Shown: positions 47,589-58,794 of the stretch, piece by piece | How positions within the stretch are numbered: position 1 is the first letter of the stretch | How the letters are laid out: each line of letters begins with the position of its first letter | Source of the DNA: Pseudomonas sp. Bc-h | GTDB taxonomy: Bacteria > Pseudomonadota > Gammaproteobacteria > Pseudomonadales > Pseudomonadaceae | Direction: 5' to 3' | Length of the DNA stretch: 64,000 nt | NCBI RefSeq assembly: GCF_002080045.1 | Contig: NZ_MUIN01000005.1 | Span: 310,288 to 374,287 of the forward strand | The notes under the pieces: model-generated | What the model was told of the DNA's origin: nothing | The model's input: the letters and a program-made list of their open reading frames with translations, nothing else | The model's database searches: none | Program-made: the position numbers and the translations under genes

Positions 47589-48605
47589 TTATTCGGCCGC
47601 CTGAACGAAGCTCGGGTTGATGGCCACGCTGTAGTCGGGCAGCACGGCCGGGACTTTCTTCTGGTCCTTGAGGAACACGGCCGTCGCCGCGAGCGCCTTG
47701 GCAGCGCCGCCATCCTTACCTGCGCCAAGCCATTTGTTGCTGGCCTGCTCGGCTGCCAGAGGGAACTGGTACAGCGCCAGTACAGGGGGTACTTCATCCG
47801 GCTTGGCACCGGATTGTTTGGCGACGTTGATGACCTGCGGCGAGCTGGCGGTCCAGGTGTCCGGTGCCTTCACGTAATCGTCGGTGCTGGTTTGCAGAAC
47901 CTTGGTGAACGCCTTCATGCCGTCGGCGTTGCCCGCTGCAAATTTCTTGTCGACCACGATGCCGTCGAAGGTGGCCTTGCCCCAGTTGGTCAACTCACCG
48001 GATGTCAGCAGCACGTGACCGCTTTGTTTGAGGCGGCCCAACGCCGGGTCCCAGATAAACGCAGCGTCGATGTCGCCGCGCTCCCACGCCGCAGGAATGT
48101 CCGAAGGATTCAGGTTGATGACTTTGACCTTACCGGTCAGGCCAAACTGCTCAAGGGCGAACAGGGCATGGAAATGCGTTGTGGATACGAACGGCACAGC
48201 AAGGGTTTTACCCGCCAGATCCTGTGGCGCGACGATGCCGCTACCGTTGCGCACCACCAGCGCTTCGGCGCTGGCGATATTGTCGAGAATCCAGAACAGC
48301 TGCGCCTCCACACCCCGGCTGACCGCCGCTGCAATCGGGCTGCTGCCGGCAACGCCGATCTGCACATCACCAGAGGCCATGGCCGTCATGACATCACCGC
48401 CACTGTCAAAGCTGCGCCATTTGATATCCCAGCCTGTCGCCTTCTCGAATTCCTTTTGAGCGATGGCGTTTTTCCAAGGCGCGAACATGCTCTGTACGCC
48501 GATGGTCACGGTTTCAGCGTGGGCGGTCGCCGCAAGCCCCAGCGTCAACGCTGTGAGCGGCAACAGGACAGAGCGGCGAATCCATTTGTGCAAAGGCTTG
48601 AGCAT
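47589..48605 (-). CDS. tauA: Taurine ABC transporter substrate-binding protein
   Basis: A 338-residue periplasmic protein with signal peptide [30 protein letters not shown]; the start at 48605 is preferred to an upstream Met for this reason. [15 protein letters not shown] and [23 protein letters not shown] are characteristic of TauA-like sulfonate-binding proteins. It is transcribed divergently from tauR and preceded by a TauR-type operator at 48674-48705. Confidence 0.92.
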   Translation of the reverse strand: MLKPLHKWIRRSVLLPLTALTLGLAATAHAETVTIGVQSMFAPWKNAIAQKEFEKATGWDIKWRSFDSGGDVMTAMASGDVQIGVAGSSPIAAAVSRGVEAQLFWILDNIASAEALVVRNGSGIVAPQDLAGKTLAVPFVSTTHFHALFALEQFGLTGKVKVINLNPSDIPAAWERGDIDAAFIWDPALGRLKQSGHVLLTSGELTNWGKATFDGIVVDKKFAAGNADGMKAFTKVLQTSTDDYVKAPDTWTASSPQVINVAKQSGAKPDEVPPVLALYQFPLAAEQASNKWLGAGKDGGAAKALAATAVFLKDQKKVPAVLPDYSVAINPSFVQAAE

Positions 48606-48673
48606 GGTGGAACTCCAGAGTGGGAGGCGTTTTTTGAAGTCCATGCGATCTTAGTGCCGGTCCGAAGCTTGCT

Positions 48674-48705
48674 TTAGATCCAGTTGCTACAGCCTGTGGT
48701 GCCAG
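48674..48705 (-). promoter_or_regulatory. TauR direct-repeat operator upstream of tauA
   Basis: Read on the minus strand: CTGGCACCAC (48705-48696), 12 bp, CTGGATCTAA (48683-48674), i.e. a 22-bp periodic direct repeat. It matches the CTGGAC-TAA-type repeats described for TauR and recurs before the aminotransferase and the TSUP exporter. It lies in the tauA/tauR intergenic region. Confidence 0.75.
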
Positions 48706-48786
48706 CGCTTTTTACAGCCCTTGTGCCACGCGGCCTACAGCACTGAGACCGCGCCATAAGGGTGCGGCTGCCGGGGAGTCGGTACC

Positions 48787-50292
48787 ATGTTGGAGCGTTA
48801 TCTTCATCCGTTCGAAACAGGTCGGGGATTGCAGGAGCAATTGCGCGAGCGTCTGCTCAACGCGATTCTCGATGGGGCCATTCCACCGAACGAGGCCATG
48901 CCGTCTTCTCGCAAATTGAGCGAGTTGTTGAAGGTGTCGCGTAACACGGTGGTGCTGGTCTATGAACAGTTGGTTCAGGACGGTTACCTGACCCCATCGG
49001 ACAGACGCGGTTATTTCATCAACGAGAAATTCCTGCGCCAGCAGCTCAATGTCAGCCTGCGGCCTTCCAGCCAGAAACTGTTCGAACGCCCCGACCATGC
49101 CCCCGACTGGGAGCGTCGCCTGCAGACCGAATCGGCGCAGATGCGCGCCATTGTCAAGCCACGCAATTGGCGCGAGTACCGTTATCCTTTTATCTACGGG
49201 CAGATCGAGGCTGATGAACAGACCGCTGCACGCTGGCGTGATTGCGCGCGCATCGCATCGACCGGTGCCCACATGCGCCGCTGGGTCGATGATCAGGTGA
49301 CGCTGGACGATCCACTGCTGGTGGAGCAGATCATCCAACGGGTTTTGCCAAAGCGTGGAATCAAGGCTGGGCCCGAGGAAATTCTGGTGACGATCGGCAC
49401 GCAGAATTCGCTGTATATGCTTGCGCAATTATTAGGGCATCCCGGACTTGTCATGGGTCTTGAGGAGCCCGGTTACGTCGATGCCCGGAACATCTTTACC
49501 CTGACCGGATGCGAGCTGAAACCGTTGCGTCTGGACAGCCAGGGACTGGTCGTGGATCAGCAGCTGGAGGGCTGCGAAATGCTGTTCTGCACACCCAGTC
49601 ATCAATCACCTACAGGCGTGACTATGCCGCTGTATCGTCGTCTCGAACTGCTGGCCCGCGCTCGCGAGCAGGACTTTCTGGTGATCGAGGACGACTACGA
49701 GAGCGAACAGAACTATCTGGGCAGCAACCATCCCGCGCTGAAAAGCTTCGATGACAGTGGCCGAGTGATCTATCTCGGAAGCCTGACCAAGACGCTGCTG
49801 CCCGGCGTCCGCCTGGGGTTCATCGCGGCCGACCCGGAGTTGATTCACGAACTGCGGGCATTGCGTCGCTACATCTATCGCCACCCGCCCTCGAACAACC
49901 AGCGCACCCTGGCGCTGTTCTTGTCGATGGGCCACTACGACGCCCATGCGCGGCGCCTGCGTGATCGCCTGGCATGCAAGTGGAAGCTGATCAGCCGCGC
50001 GCTCGCCCAACACCTGCCTGATGTGCGCGTGAGCGGGATGGCGGGAGGGTCGTCCTTGTGGGTCACCTGCCCTCCGGAGATTGACGCGTGGGTGCTCCAG
50101 AGGCTGGTAGCCAGGCGTGGAGTGCTGATCGAGCCTGGGGACATCCATTTTCTGGGAACTGAACGACCGCAATATCACTTCCGGCTGGGCTTTGGAGCCA
50201 TTGCGCAGGAACTGATTGAACCGGGGATCGTTGCACTGGCACAGGCGTGGGAGGAGATGCGGCAAGCCGCAAGACAGGGGGAAGCTCTATGA
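48787..50292 (+). CDS. tauR: MocR/GntR-family regulator TauR
   Basis: A 501-residue MocR-type regulator. The N-terminal GntR winged helix spans about residues 10-75 (LLNAILDGAIPPNEAMPSSRKL, LKVSRNTVVLVYEQL); the aminotransferase-like C-domain holds the PLP-binding lysine in IYLGSLTKTLLPGVRLGF and VIEDDYESEQNYL. TauR of Rhodobacter activates tauABC-type and taurine aminotransferase genes in response to taurine. Here it is divergent from tauABC. Confidence 0.92.
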   Translation: MLERYLHPFETGRGLQEQLRERLLNAILDGAIPPNEAMPSSRKLSELLKVSRNTVVLVYEQLVQDGYLTPSDRRGYFINEKFLRQQLNVSLRPSSQKLFERPDHAPDWERRLQTESAQMRAIVKPRNWREYRYPFIYGQIEADEQTAARWRDCARIASTGAHMRRWVDDQVTLDDPLLVEQIIQRVLPKRGIKAGPEEILVTIGTQNSLYMLAQLLGHPGLVMGLEEPGYVDARNIFTLTGCELKPLRLDSQGLVVDQQLEGCEMLFCTPSHQSPTGVTMPLYRRLELLARAREQDFLVIEDDYESEQNYLGSNHPALKSFDDSGRVIYLGSLTKTLLPGVRLGFIAADPELIHELRALRRYIYRHPPSNNQRTLALFLSMGHYDAHARRLRDRLACKWKLISRALAQHLPDVRVSGMAGGSSLWVTCPPEIDAWVLQRLVARRGVLIEPGDIHFLGTERPQYHFRLGFGAIAQELIEPGIVALAQAWEEMRQAARQGEAL

Positions 50293-50306
50293 TCACATCA
50301 GCCTTG

Positions 50307-50375
50307 GTAGCAGCACGGCTTGCCGGCGGTGGCGTAATCGAGGTCGCTACCGCCGGCGAGCCGGACTGCTACAGG
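50307..50375. repeat. REPIN 6
   Basis: GTAGCAGCACGGCTTGCCGG at the left and CCGGACTGCTACAGG at the right, inverse halves. Lies between the convergent tauR and aminotransferase genes. Confidence 0.88.
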
Positions 50376-50404
50376 GAATTAGCTCGACTGAGAGTCGTGG
50401 CGAG

Positions 50405-51715
50405 TCAGAGCTGATCTCGCCCAAGCACATCCTTGAGGATATCCATCATCGAATCGACGTCCTGACGCGCAGCCACCAGGGCCGGGGCGAAGATAATCGC
50501 GTCACCGGTGGTCTTCACATGCAGACCAGCGTCATACAGCGCCCTCTGCACCAGCCCACCCTTGGCGCCCGGTGCCTGGCCCGGTGTGAGCTGAATACCA
50601 CTAAGCATGCCATAACCGCGCAAATCGCTGACCTGAGGCAAACCGCGCAAACCGCTCAGGCATTCGAGGAAATACGGCGACAGCTGCGCGCCTTTGGCGA
50701 ACAAGTCTTCGCGACGGTAGATGTCCAGGGAGGCCAACGCTGCGGCGCACGCCACCGGATGCCCCGAATAGGTGTAACCGTGGAAAAACTCTGGACCATT
50801 GCCTTTGCTGGCACCGACCACTGTGTCGAAAATCGCCTGATCCACTGCCACCGCGCCCATGGGAATTGCCCCGTTGGTCAGCGCCTTGGCCATGGTGATG
50901 ATGTCCGGTTTGACATCGAAGCTTTGCGCTGCAAATGGTTTACCCGTGCGCCCCAGCCCGGTGATGACTTCGTCGAACACCAGCACAATGCCGTGCTTGT
51001 CGCATATCTCACGCAGGCGTTTGAGATAGCCCACAGGCGGCACGTAGACGCCGATAGACCCGGCAATCGGCTCGACGAAACAGGCCGCAATGCTATCTGC
51101 GCCATGGGTCGCGATGATGCGTTCCAAGTCGCTCGCCAGATCGATACTGCCGTTTGGCTCACCCAGCTGATAACGCTGTTCTTCCTGCCAGGTGTGACGC
51201 ATGTGGCTGACGTGTGGAAGACCGCCTGCCGCGAAAGCCTGACGATTGCGCATCATCCCTGACAACGCCACACCACCGAAATTGACGCCATGATAGGCCC
51301 ACTCACGGGATACGAATCGCGTGCGCTGCCCTTCCCCACGTGCACGGTGATAGGCCAGAGCCATCTTCATTGCACTGTCCACTGACTCGGACCCTGAATT
51401 GGTGAAGAACAGCTTGTTCAGTCCCTCGGGCAGCAACTCGCTCAAGCGCTCGGCCAGCTCGAATGAGAGCGGCGAAGCCCGCTGAAAATGCGGGGTGAAA
51501 TCCAGCGTCATCAACTGCTTCGCCACCGCTTCGGCAATTTCCGGACGACCATGCCCGGCGGCACTGCAAAACAGGCCTGAACTTCCGTCCAGCAACTCGC
51601 GGCCGTCCTCGGTCCAGTAACGCAGACCTTCAGCCCGCACGAACATCTGCGGTGCACGCTGGAACTCGCGGTTATCGGTAAAAGGCATCCATTGATGATC
51701 GAGGTTCGTTGCCAT
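50405..51715 (-). CDS. tpa: Omega-amino acid/taurine:pyruvate aminotransferase
   Basis: A 436-residue class III aminotransferase (PLP). HQWMPFTDNREFQRAP, FTNSGSESVDSAMKMA, VLVFDEVITGLGRTG and ITMAKALTNGAIPMG (PLP-lysine) are all present. The nearest kinds are omega-amino acid:pyruvate aminotransferases. In this cluster its substrate is most probably taurine, giving sulfoacetaldehyde and alanine, although beta-alanine is an alternative. It is divergent from the TSUP exporter, with a TauR operator upstream. Confidence 0.85.
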   Translation of the reverse strand: MATNLDHQWMPFTDNREFQRAPQMFVRAEGLRYWTEDGRELLDGSSGLFCSAAGHGRPEIAEAVAKQLMTLDFTPHFQRASPLSFELAERLSELLPEGLNKLFFTNSGSESVDSAMKMALAYHRARGEGQRTRFVSREWAYHGVNFGGVALSGMMRNRQAFAAGGLPHVSHMRHTWQEEQRYQLGEPNGSIDLASDLERIIATHGADSIAACFVEPIAGSIGVYVPPVGYLKRLREICDKHGIVLVFDEVITGLGRTGKPFAAQSFDVKPDIITMAKALTNGAIPMGAVAVDQAIFDTVVGASKGNGPEFFHGYTYSGHPVACAAALASLDIYRREDLFAKGAQLSPYFLECLSGLRGLPQVSDLRGYGMLSGIQLTPGQAPGAKGGLVQRALYDAGLHVKTTGDAIIFAPALVAARQDVDSMMDILKDVLGRDQL

Positions 51716-51786
51716 GAGGTTAACTCCTGAAGGCGTACACGGTGAGGGCCAATGGTGGTCAGCCTATCCACGGCACGCCCTCAGGC

Positions 51787-51818
51787 TTAGATCCAGATGA
51801 GGCTTTCGATGGAGCCAG
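51787..51818 (-). promoter_or_regulatory. TauR direct-repeat operator upstream of the aminotransferase
   Basis: Minus strand: CTGGCTCCAT (51818-51809), 12 bp, CTGGATCTAA (51796-51787). Same 22-bp period and near-identical repeats as the sites before tauA and the exporter, ending about 70 bp before the aminotransferase ATG (51715). Confidence 0.75.
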
Positions 51819-51865
51819 CGAAGGATCTCGCTGCGTGGCGCTCATACAGCGAACCGGCGAATAAA

Positions 51866-51897
51866 CTGGCACCAATCAATCACCTGTCTGGATCTAA
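51866..51897 (+). promoter_or_regulatory. TauR direct-repeat operator upstream of the TSUP exporter
   Basis: CTGGCACCAA (51866-51875), 12 bp, CTGGATCTAA (51888-51897). The third copy of the CTGGCNCCAN-N12-CTGGATCTAA element, 55 bp upstream of the proposed TTG start at 51953. Confidence 0.75.
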
Positions 51898-51952
51898 AGC
51901 CCTTCGCAGCGTTCTTATTAGAGTGGCCGAATTCTGTGGGGGAAGACCTGCC

Positions 51953-53471
<1,519 letters not shown>

Positions 53472-53546
53472 CGAACCAGGGGCGGTCTGGCAGGTCAATC
53501 TCTGTATCCTGAGCCCAATCGCCAGCCCGCATTGAAAGGACCATCA

Positions 53547-54197
53547 ATGAACGCCCTCTCCTTCGCGCCCTTTCAGGACCTCGCCGACAAGCTGATCCCC
53601 CACACCGTGGCCGAGAAGGTCGATGGTTCCCACGATGTTTCCCACTTGCACCGGGTCTGGAGCAATGTCTGCGCGATTCGCGACAAGGAAGGCGGCGACC
53701 ATCAGTTGCTGTTGGCGGCGACCCTGCTTCACGACTGCGTGGCCGTGGAAAAAAACTCACCTTTTCGCTCCAGCGCCTCGCGCCTGGCGGCTGCGAAGGC
53801 CACCGAGCTGCTGGCAGAAATGGGCTGGGACGAAGAACGCACGCAAGCCGTAGCCCACGCCATCGAATCTCACAGTTACTCAGCGAACATCGCGCCGCTC
53901 TCCATGGAAGCAAAAATTCTCCAGGACGCAGACCGCCTCGATGCCATCGGCATGGTCGGCGTCGCCCGGCTGTTCTACGTGTCCGGCCGTATGGGCAGCC
54001 AGCTCTACGACGCCCATGACCCCCAGGCTCAACATCGCGAGCTGGACGATAAACGCTTCGCCGTCGATCACTTCACCACCAAGATCTTCACCTTGGCAGA
54101 TGGTTTTCAAACGCCAACAGGCAGACAGATGGCAAAGCTGCGGCACGAACGCGCGCAGCGTTTTTTGCAGGAGTTCATGGACGAGATCGGTAGCTGA
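53547..54197 (+). CDS. HD-domain phosphohydrolase
   Basis: A 216-residue YedJ-type protein with metal-binding HD residues: SHDVSHLHRVW (first His), LLHDCVAVEKN (HD) and QDADRLDAIG. Members hydrolyse phosphomonoesters or nucleotides. AAAGGA lies eight bp upstream of the ATG at 53547. It stands alone between isfD and a chemoreceptor. Confidence 0.9.
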   Translation: MNALSFAPFQDLADKLIPHTVAEKVDGSHDVSHLHRVWSNVCAIRDKEGGDHQLLLAATLLHDCVAVEKNSPFRSSASRLAAAKATELLAEMGWDEERTQAVAHAIESHSYSANIAPLSMEAKILQDADRLDAIGMVGVARLFYVSGRMGSQLYDAHDPQAQHRELDDKRFAVDHFTTKIFTLADGFQTPTGRQMAKLRHERAQRFLQEFMDEIGS

Positions 54198-54378
54198 TTG
54201 GCCAAGCGACAAGTCCCACAGATTTAGCTGAAACAACTGATCCAGAGCCTCTGCTTGCCTAAAGAACGACCGTTCATCGGTTTGCCGTCAAATCAAAACA
54301 AATCTGAAACATTCCTCCTCCGATGTCACAAAGACATCACGGAACATCTCTATAACCAAGTCTCCGGTGAATTCGTCG

Positions 54379-56067
54379 ATGGGATTGGTTGTTGTGAAAA
54401 GGTTAATCCGTGCTTTCGTCCGTCCTTCTTCAAAGCCTGCTTTTTTGCGGCGCTTCAGGATTACGCAGCGTCTGGTGTTGTGCTTCGGAGTGACCGCCTC
54501 GTTGCTAATGGCGCTGGGGGTGTTTTGTCTGCTGCAGATGCAGAGCATCCGCGATCAGGGCGAAGCGGTGGAAAGCGGGGCCTTACCGAGCATCGCCATG
54601 GCCGACGCCATTGCCATCGACTTGATCAAACTGCGCGGCGAAAGCGCTCGTCTGATCGCCAACGCAGATGACCCAGGCGCAGTGGTCACCAGCAAGATCA
54701 ATGTCGAGCAATTGAAGAACGAAGTCGAAAAAGGCTTCAGCGATTACCTCGCGCACTCCACCGACAGCACCGAGCGCGACTCGATCAAAGCCTTGCAGGA
54801 CGCTTACACCGCGTTCATGCCGGGGCTGCATGACGAAATCGCGCTGATCGAGCAGCGCAAACTCGATGACGCACGGATGCTGCTCAATACCACGTTGAGC
54901 ATGCAGGGCGACCTGATGGACATGCAGGTGCAGTTGCTGCGTGAACTGAACAAGCAAAGTGCCGCAGCGGCAGTGGTTGGCGCCGGCAAGCGATTCCAGC
55001 AGACGCGCATCATTGCCGTCAGCGCGATCGTCGTGGCACTGGTCCTGACTCTGCTGCTGGCGTGGCGGTTAAGCCTGAGCATCATTCGTCCATTACGCCA
55101 ATCGCTGCTGATCGCCAGCACCATCGCCAAGGGTGATTTGAGTCCGCAGCCAATCCCGGAAGGCAAGGACGAGACCGCACAATTGCTGAAAATGCTCGGC
55201 CAGATGCGCGGCAATTTGCACGGCACCATCGATCAGATTTACGCAGCGGCTAGCCAGTTGAGCCAGTCGGTGCACGAAATGGGCGCCATCGCCGAAGCCA
55301 GTGCGAAGAATCTGCAGATGCAGAACGATGAAATCGAACAGGCCGCGGTAGCCGTCAATCAGATGAGCCAGGCTGCTGTGGAAGTGGCTGACAATGCCAG
55401 CAACACGTCGAGTGAATCGAAGGCCTCCAACGAAGCCGCTGCCGAAGGCCGTTTGCGCCTGACCGGGACCATCGATTCGATCAAAGAGCTGACCGATAAC
55501 GTCCTCGACTCATCCCATCAGGCGGATGGCTTGGCTGAGCGCACGTTGAGCATCAGCAAGATTCTCGAAGTCATCCGCGCCGTCGCCAATCAGACCAACC
55601 TGCTGGCGCTGAACGCCGCCATCGAGGCTGCCCGCGCAGGCGAAGCCGGTCGCGGTTTTGCGGTCGTGGCAGATGAAGTCCGCTCGCTCGCGCAACGCAC
55701 CAGCGCCTCGACCACAGAAATCGAAAGCCTGATCAACGACGTGCAGAAGAGCACGCAGGAAACGGCCCAGACCCTGCGGGTGACGGCATCGCAGGCCAGC
55801 CAGACACTGGAGCAGGCGGCGGCTACCAGTCAGGCACTGACGGTCATCATCAGCTCGACCTCGACCATCAGCGACCGCAACGTACTCATCGCCAGCGCTG
55901 CCGAGCAGCAGGCCGCGGTCGCCAATGAGGTCGATCGCAACCTGAGCAGCATTCGCGATCTGTCGACTCAATCGGCTTCGGGTGCCCAGCAGACCACCGT
56001 GGCCAGTAATGCGCTGGCGATGCTGGCGACGGATCTAAACACGATGGTGCAAAGATTCGTGCTGTAG
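54379..56067 (+). CDS. Methyl-accepting chemotaxis protein 2
   Basis: About 562 residues. N-terminal membrane segment [23 protein letters not shown], a short periplasmic four-helix-type domain (about 130 residues), second membrane segment [24 protein letters not shown] ([25 protein letters not shown]), and the cytoplasmic tip [43 protein letters not shown]. The start is uncertain (GTG 54367, ATG 54379 or GTG 54394 all possible). No signature of a flagellar sigma-28 promoter was convincing. Confidence 0.9.
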   Translation: MGLVVVKRLIRAFVRPSSKPAFLRRFRITQRLVLCFGVTASLLMALGVFCLLQMQSIRDQGEAVESGALPSIAMADAIAIDLIKLRGESARLIANADDPGAVVTSKINVEQLKNEVEKGFSDYLAHSTDSTERDSIKALQDAYTAFMPGLHDEIALIEQRKLDDARMLLNTTLSMQGDLMDMQVQLLRELNKQSAAAAVVGAGKRFQQTRIIAVSAIVVALVLTLLLAWRLSLSIIRPLRQSLLIASTIAKGDLSPQPIPEGKDETAQLLKMLGQMRGNLHGTIDQIYAAASQLSQSVHEMGAIAEASAKNLQMQNDEIEQAAVAVNQMSQAAVEVADNASNTSSESKASNEAAAEGRLRLTGTIDSIKELTDNVLDSSHQADGLAERTLSISKILEVIRAVANQTNLLALNAAIEAARAGEAGRGFAVVADEVRSLAQRTSASTTEIESLINDVQKSTQETAQTLRVTASQASQTLEQAAATSQALTVIISSTSTISDRNVLIASAAEQQAAVANEVDRNLSSIRDLSTQSASGAQQTTVASNALAMLATDLNTMVQRFVL

Positions 56068-56179
56068 CCCCGACAGCCTAGCTTTAGCCTGTGCTGGAGG
56101 TGATGCAACCCAAACGCTGGCCGCTCGGCGCGCTGCTACAGCCCGACCGGTTTCGCGTCTGGATTGCGCGCTTTCCCGA

Positions 56180-56821
56180 TCATTCGCCCAGCGGACGCAA
56201 CCGATATTGCGGCGGCAACTGCTCGAAACCACTGATCGTCGTGTTCAGGCTCTTCCAGCGACCGTCCTTGATGCCGTAGATGCAGCCGTGGATCGACAGC
56301 TTCTGTCCACGGTGCCAGGCGTTCTGCACGATGCTGGTATGACCGACGTTGGCCACCTGCTGAATCACGTTCAGTTCGCACAGACGGTCGACGCGCTCTT
56401 CCTCGGTCGGCAGCTTGCCGAGCAGCTCGCGGTTCTCGTAATACAGGTCGCGAATGGTGCGCAGCCAGCCATCGATCAGGCCGAACTGACGATCCTGCAT
56501 CGACGCGCGAACGCCGCCACAGCCGTAGTGGCCAGTGACCAGAATGTGTTTGACCTTGAGTACATCGACCGCGTACTGAATCACCGACAGACAGTTCAGG
56601 TCGGTGTGCAGCACGACGTTGGCCACGTTGCGGTGGACGAACAAATCGCCGGGCAGCATGCCGACGATTTCATTGGCGGGGACACGAGCGTCCGAACAAC
56701 CGATCCAGAGGAATTCGGGCGTCTGCTGGCGTGCCAGCTTGGCAAAGAACTCGGGGTCTTCTTCCTTGATTGCGGCAGCCCAACGTTCGTTGTTGTCGAT
56801 CAAGTCTTGTAGTTCGTTCAT
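56180..56821 (-). CDS. can: Beta-carbonic anhydrase
   Basis: A 213-residue beta-class carbonic anhydrase. Zinc ligands Cys42, Asp44 (GCSDARVP), His98 and Cys101 (VTGHYGCGG) are all present, with Arg46 of the active-site pair. Interconverts CO2 and bicarbonate. Divergent from the acidic-protein gene and convergent with the chemoreceptor. Confidence 0.96.
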   Translation of the reverse strand: MNELQDLIDNNERWAAAIKEEDPEFFAKLARQQTPEFLWIGCSDARVPANEIVGMLPGDLFVHRNVANVVLHTDLNCLSVIQYAVDVLKVKHILVTGHYGCGGVRASMQDRQFGLIDGWLRTIRDLYYENRELLGKLPTEEERVDRLCELNVIQQVANVGHTSIVQNAWHRGQKLSIHGCIYGIKDGRWKSLNTTISGFEQLPPQYRLRPLGE

Positions 56822-56971
56822 GCGTTGATGCCTCTGAAATGATGCTCAGCTATGACTGGGGCTCGGCGCTTCAGGTCACGCCCGTTTGCGACTACCGATC
56901 AAGAACCGGAGTGAATCTTCATCGCAGCGCTCGGTCCACCCAATTAAGACAGCACACAATGAGGATTTGCC

Positions 56972-57385
56972 ATGAACGATTCACGCCGGCCTTACGGCGC
57001 TATGCAGCCCGAACCGATCGACGACAATGAAGACCGCATGGGCTCGATGGAAGAGCTCAATTTCAATGACAATAACGAACCCAGTGGTCGTATCGGTGAC
57101 ATGATCCCCGAGGACGAGCTGGAAACCTACATTCCCGACGAGCGCGTCCGCGAAGCCGGGATGACCGGAGCGTCGACCGACGATCACAACCCCACGGACG
57201 ATGACATGAGCCCTGAAAATCTGATTGATGAAGATGGTGCCCGTTCACCGCGCGAACGCGGCGAAGGCGGCCCGGCCGATTTCGATCTGAGTATCGTCGA
57301 TGAGGATGAAATCGGCGCTGGCGGTGGTCTGGACGAAGAGGAAATGGCGATTCTCGATCCGCTGGATGGCAAGCCGGGCGTCTGA
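56972..57385 (+). CDS. Highly acidic conserved pseudomonad protein
   Basis: A 137-residue protein, rich in Asp/Glu (for example IPEDELETYIPDERVRE, MSPENLIDEDGARS and SIVDEDEIGAGGGLDEEEM) with no predicted membrane part. It is often labelled 'HPr-related' or 'serine kinase/phosphatase' in Pseudomonas annotations, but no catalytic motif is visible. Probably intrinsically disordered. Lies between can and rimI, as in P. aeruginosa. Confidence 0.75.
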   Translation: MNDSRRPYGAMQPEPIDDNEDRMGSMEELNFNDNNEPSGRIGDMIPEDELETYIPDERVREAGMTGASTDDHNPTDDDMSPENLIDEDGARSPRERGEGGPADFDLSIVDEDEIGAGGGLDEEEMAILDPLDGKPGV

Positions 57386-57392
57386 TCCGGCG

Positions 57393-57845
57393 TTATTCCA
57401 CCAACGTACACGCCATCACCAGGGCATCCTCGCGGCCACCGACTGCCGGATAATAGTCACGACGTCGGCCTACTTCGTTGAAGCCATAGCGCTCATACAG
57501 ACGGTAGGCCGACTGGTTACTGGCACGCAGCTCCAGAAAACATTCGCGCCCGTTGAGTTCGTAGGCGCGCTTCATCAGTTGGTCCAGAAGCAACAGGCCA
57601 AGACCACGCCCCTGACTTTCCGGTTTGACGGTGATGTTGAGCAGATGAGCTTCATCGATGATGACGTTGATGACGCCATGACCGACCTGCTGGTTGCCTT
57701 CGAACATCAACCAGATTTCATAAGACTTGAGACCATCGAGAAAAATGCCGCGGGTCCACGGATGGCTGAACGCTGCGTATTCAATCTTCAATACCGCGTC
57801 CAGGTCGGCTTCGGTCATGCGGCGAAACGTTACGGCATCACTCAT
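57393..57845 (-). CDS. rimI: Ribosomal protein S18-alanine N-acetyltransferase
   Basis: A 150-residue GNAT enzyme: LNITVKPESQGRGLGLLLLDQLMKRAYE contains the acetyl-CoA-binding Q/RxxGxG/A loop; CFLELRASNQSAYRLYERYGFNEVGRRRDYY is the typical RimI C-terminus. Overlaps the upstream holD-like gene by 8 bp, the same pairing as in E. coli holD-rimI. Confidence 0.94.
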   Translation of the reverse strand: MSDAVTFRRMTEADLDAVLKIEYAAFSHPWTRGIFLDGLKSYEIWLMFEGNQQVGHGVINVIIDEAHLLNITVKPESQGRGLGLLLLDQLMKRAYELNGRECFLELRASNQSAYRLYERYGFNEVGRRRDYYPAVGGREDALVMACTLVE

Positions 57846-58650
57846 TTACGCTCTTCCAACGTGCCATCAACTTACGCATGGCCCGCCAAACATCGGCCTT
57901 GCGCAGAGGCTCGTCCATCAACAGTTCGAGACCCGGCAGCGCCCAGGCCGATCCCAGGCCTTCGACCTGGAATTCAAGATTGTAGGATTGTGCATCCACT
58001 TCACCGGCAAAACGTATCGCGGGAAGTCCGATCAGCCACAGACAGGTGCAAGGCTCTTCCTCGGTACGGGCGTAAAGAAAGCCCTGTACGAAATCCCGCG
58101 CCGCTTCCGGCCCCTGATCCATCTGCCCGCGAACCAGCAACGGCCAGCGCACAGGCTCGCCGATGATCTGCGGGCTGTCCGGCAAACCGGCGGCGCGCAA
58201 CATGTCCTTGAGCAGCAGATAAGAAGGATCGCGGCTCTGGAATGGCTCGCCGGTCGCCAACTCCACTAGCAGCAGGCAACTTCCAGCCCTCAGCAACTGC
58301 AGGGCAAAGCGTGGAGGCGGAACGACGGGGGCCTTCGCAACCGCAGGTTCAGCTTCTTCGTCCTTAAGTGGGTTTACAACCGGTTTGGCGGCAGGCGATG
58401 GCCGTGGCACTTCAATCTTCGGCCGTTCGACGGTGCGCGTAACTGGCGCCGAACTCCCAGGTGTCGCCGCGTGACCCGCTTGGGCCGGAGCGGTCGGCTC
58501 TGCTGAGTCTGCGACTTCGTCCTCGAACACCGGCAACGGAGCAAGCAGCTCCGGACGCGAGGGCGCGGCAAAGGGCAGATCGGTACGCGGCAGCCAACTG
58601 ACCACCTGCATGGCGGTCAGATAAGCGCGGCGGCGAGGCTCATTGAGCAA
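57838..58650 (-). CDS. holD: HolD-like DNA polymerase III psi subunit with long N-terminal extension
   Basis: About 270 residues. The first ~135 are a disordered, Pro/Ala-rich region (PAQAGHAATPGSSAPVTRTV); the folded C-terminal half, LQLLRAGSCLLLVELATGEP followed by the SRDPSYLLLKDMLRAAGL stretch, aligns by eye with E. coli HolD. The pseudomonad psi subunit was long cryptic because of this divergence; position upstream of rimI is conserved. Automatic tools may call it TonB-like for the Pro-rich part. TTG at 58650 is chosen because AGGTGG lies seven bp upstream; ATG 58611 is the alternative. Confidence 0.75.
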   Translation of the reverse strand: MLNEPRRRAYLTAMQVVSWLPRTDLPFAAPSRPELLAPLPVFEDEVADSAEPTAPAQAGHAATPGSSAPVTRTVERPKIEVPRPSPAAKPVVNPLKDEEAEPAVAKAPVVPPPRFALQLLRAGSCLLLVELATGEPFQSRDPSYLLLKDMLRAAGLPDSPQIIGEPVRWPLLVRGQMDQGPEAARDFVQGFLYARTEEEPCTCLWLIGLPAIRFAGEVDAQSYNLEFQVEGLGSAWALPGLELLMDEPLRKADVWRAMRKLMARWKSVNE

Positions 58651-58794
58651 GGGACAGCCACCTGTGGATAAAGTCAGGAGGGGGATTCTACAGACCTTCG
58701 ACGAATCACGCCGCAGTTGATCGACTGAGGGTGAAAACCAACGCCTGCGATGCAGTACAATTGCCGCTTTTATTTGCCAACCAGCGGCCATCCG

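Noticed and set aside
54250..54290. Possible FliA (sigma-28) promoter before chemoreceptor 2
   Set aside because: TAAAG and GCCGTCAA occur, but the spacing is about 20 instead of 15 bp.
57838..58650. TonB-like energy transducer
   Set aside because: The Pro-rich stretch mimics TonB, but there is no N-terminal membrane anchor or TonB C-terminal domain; synteny with rimI favours HolD.
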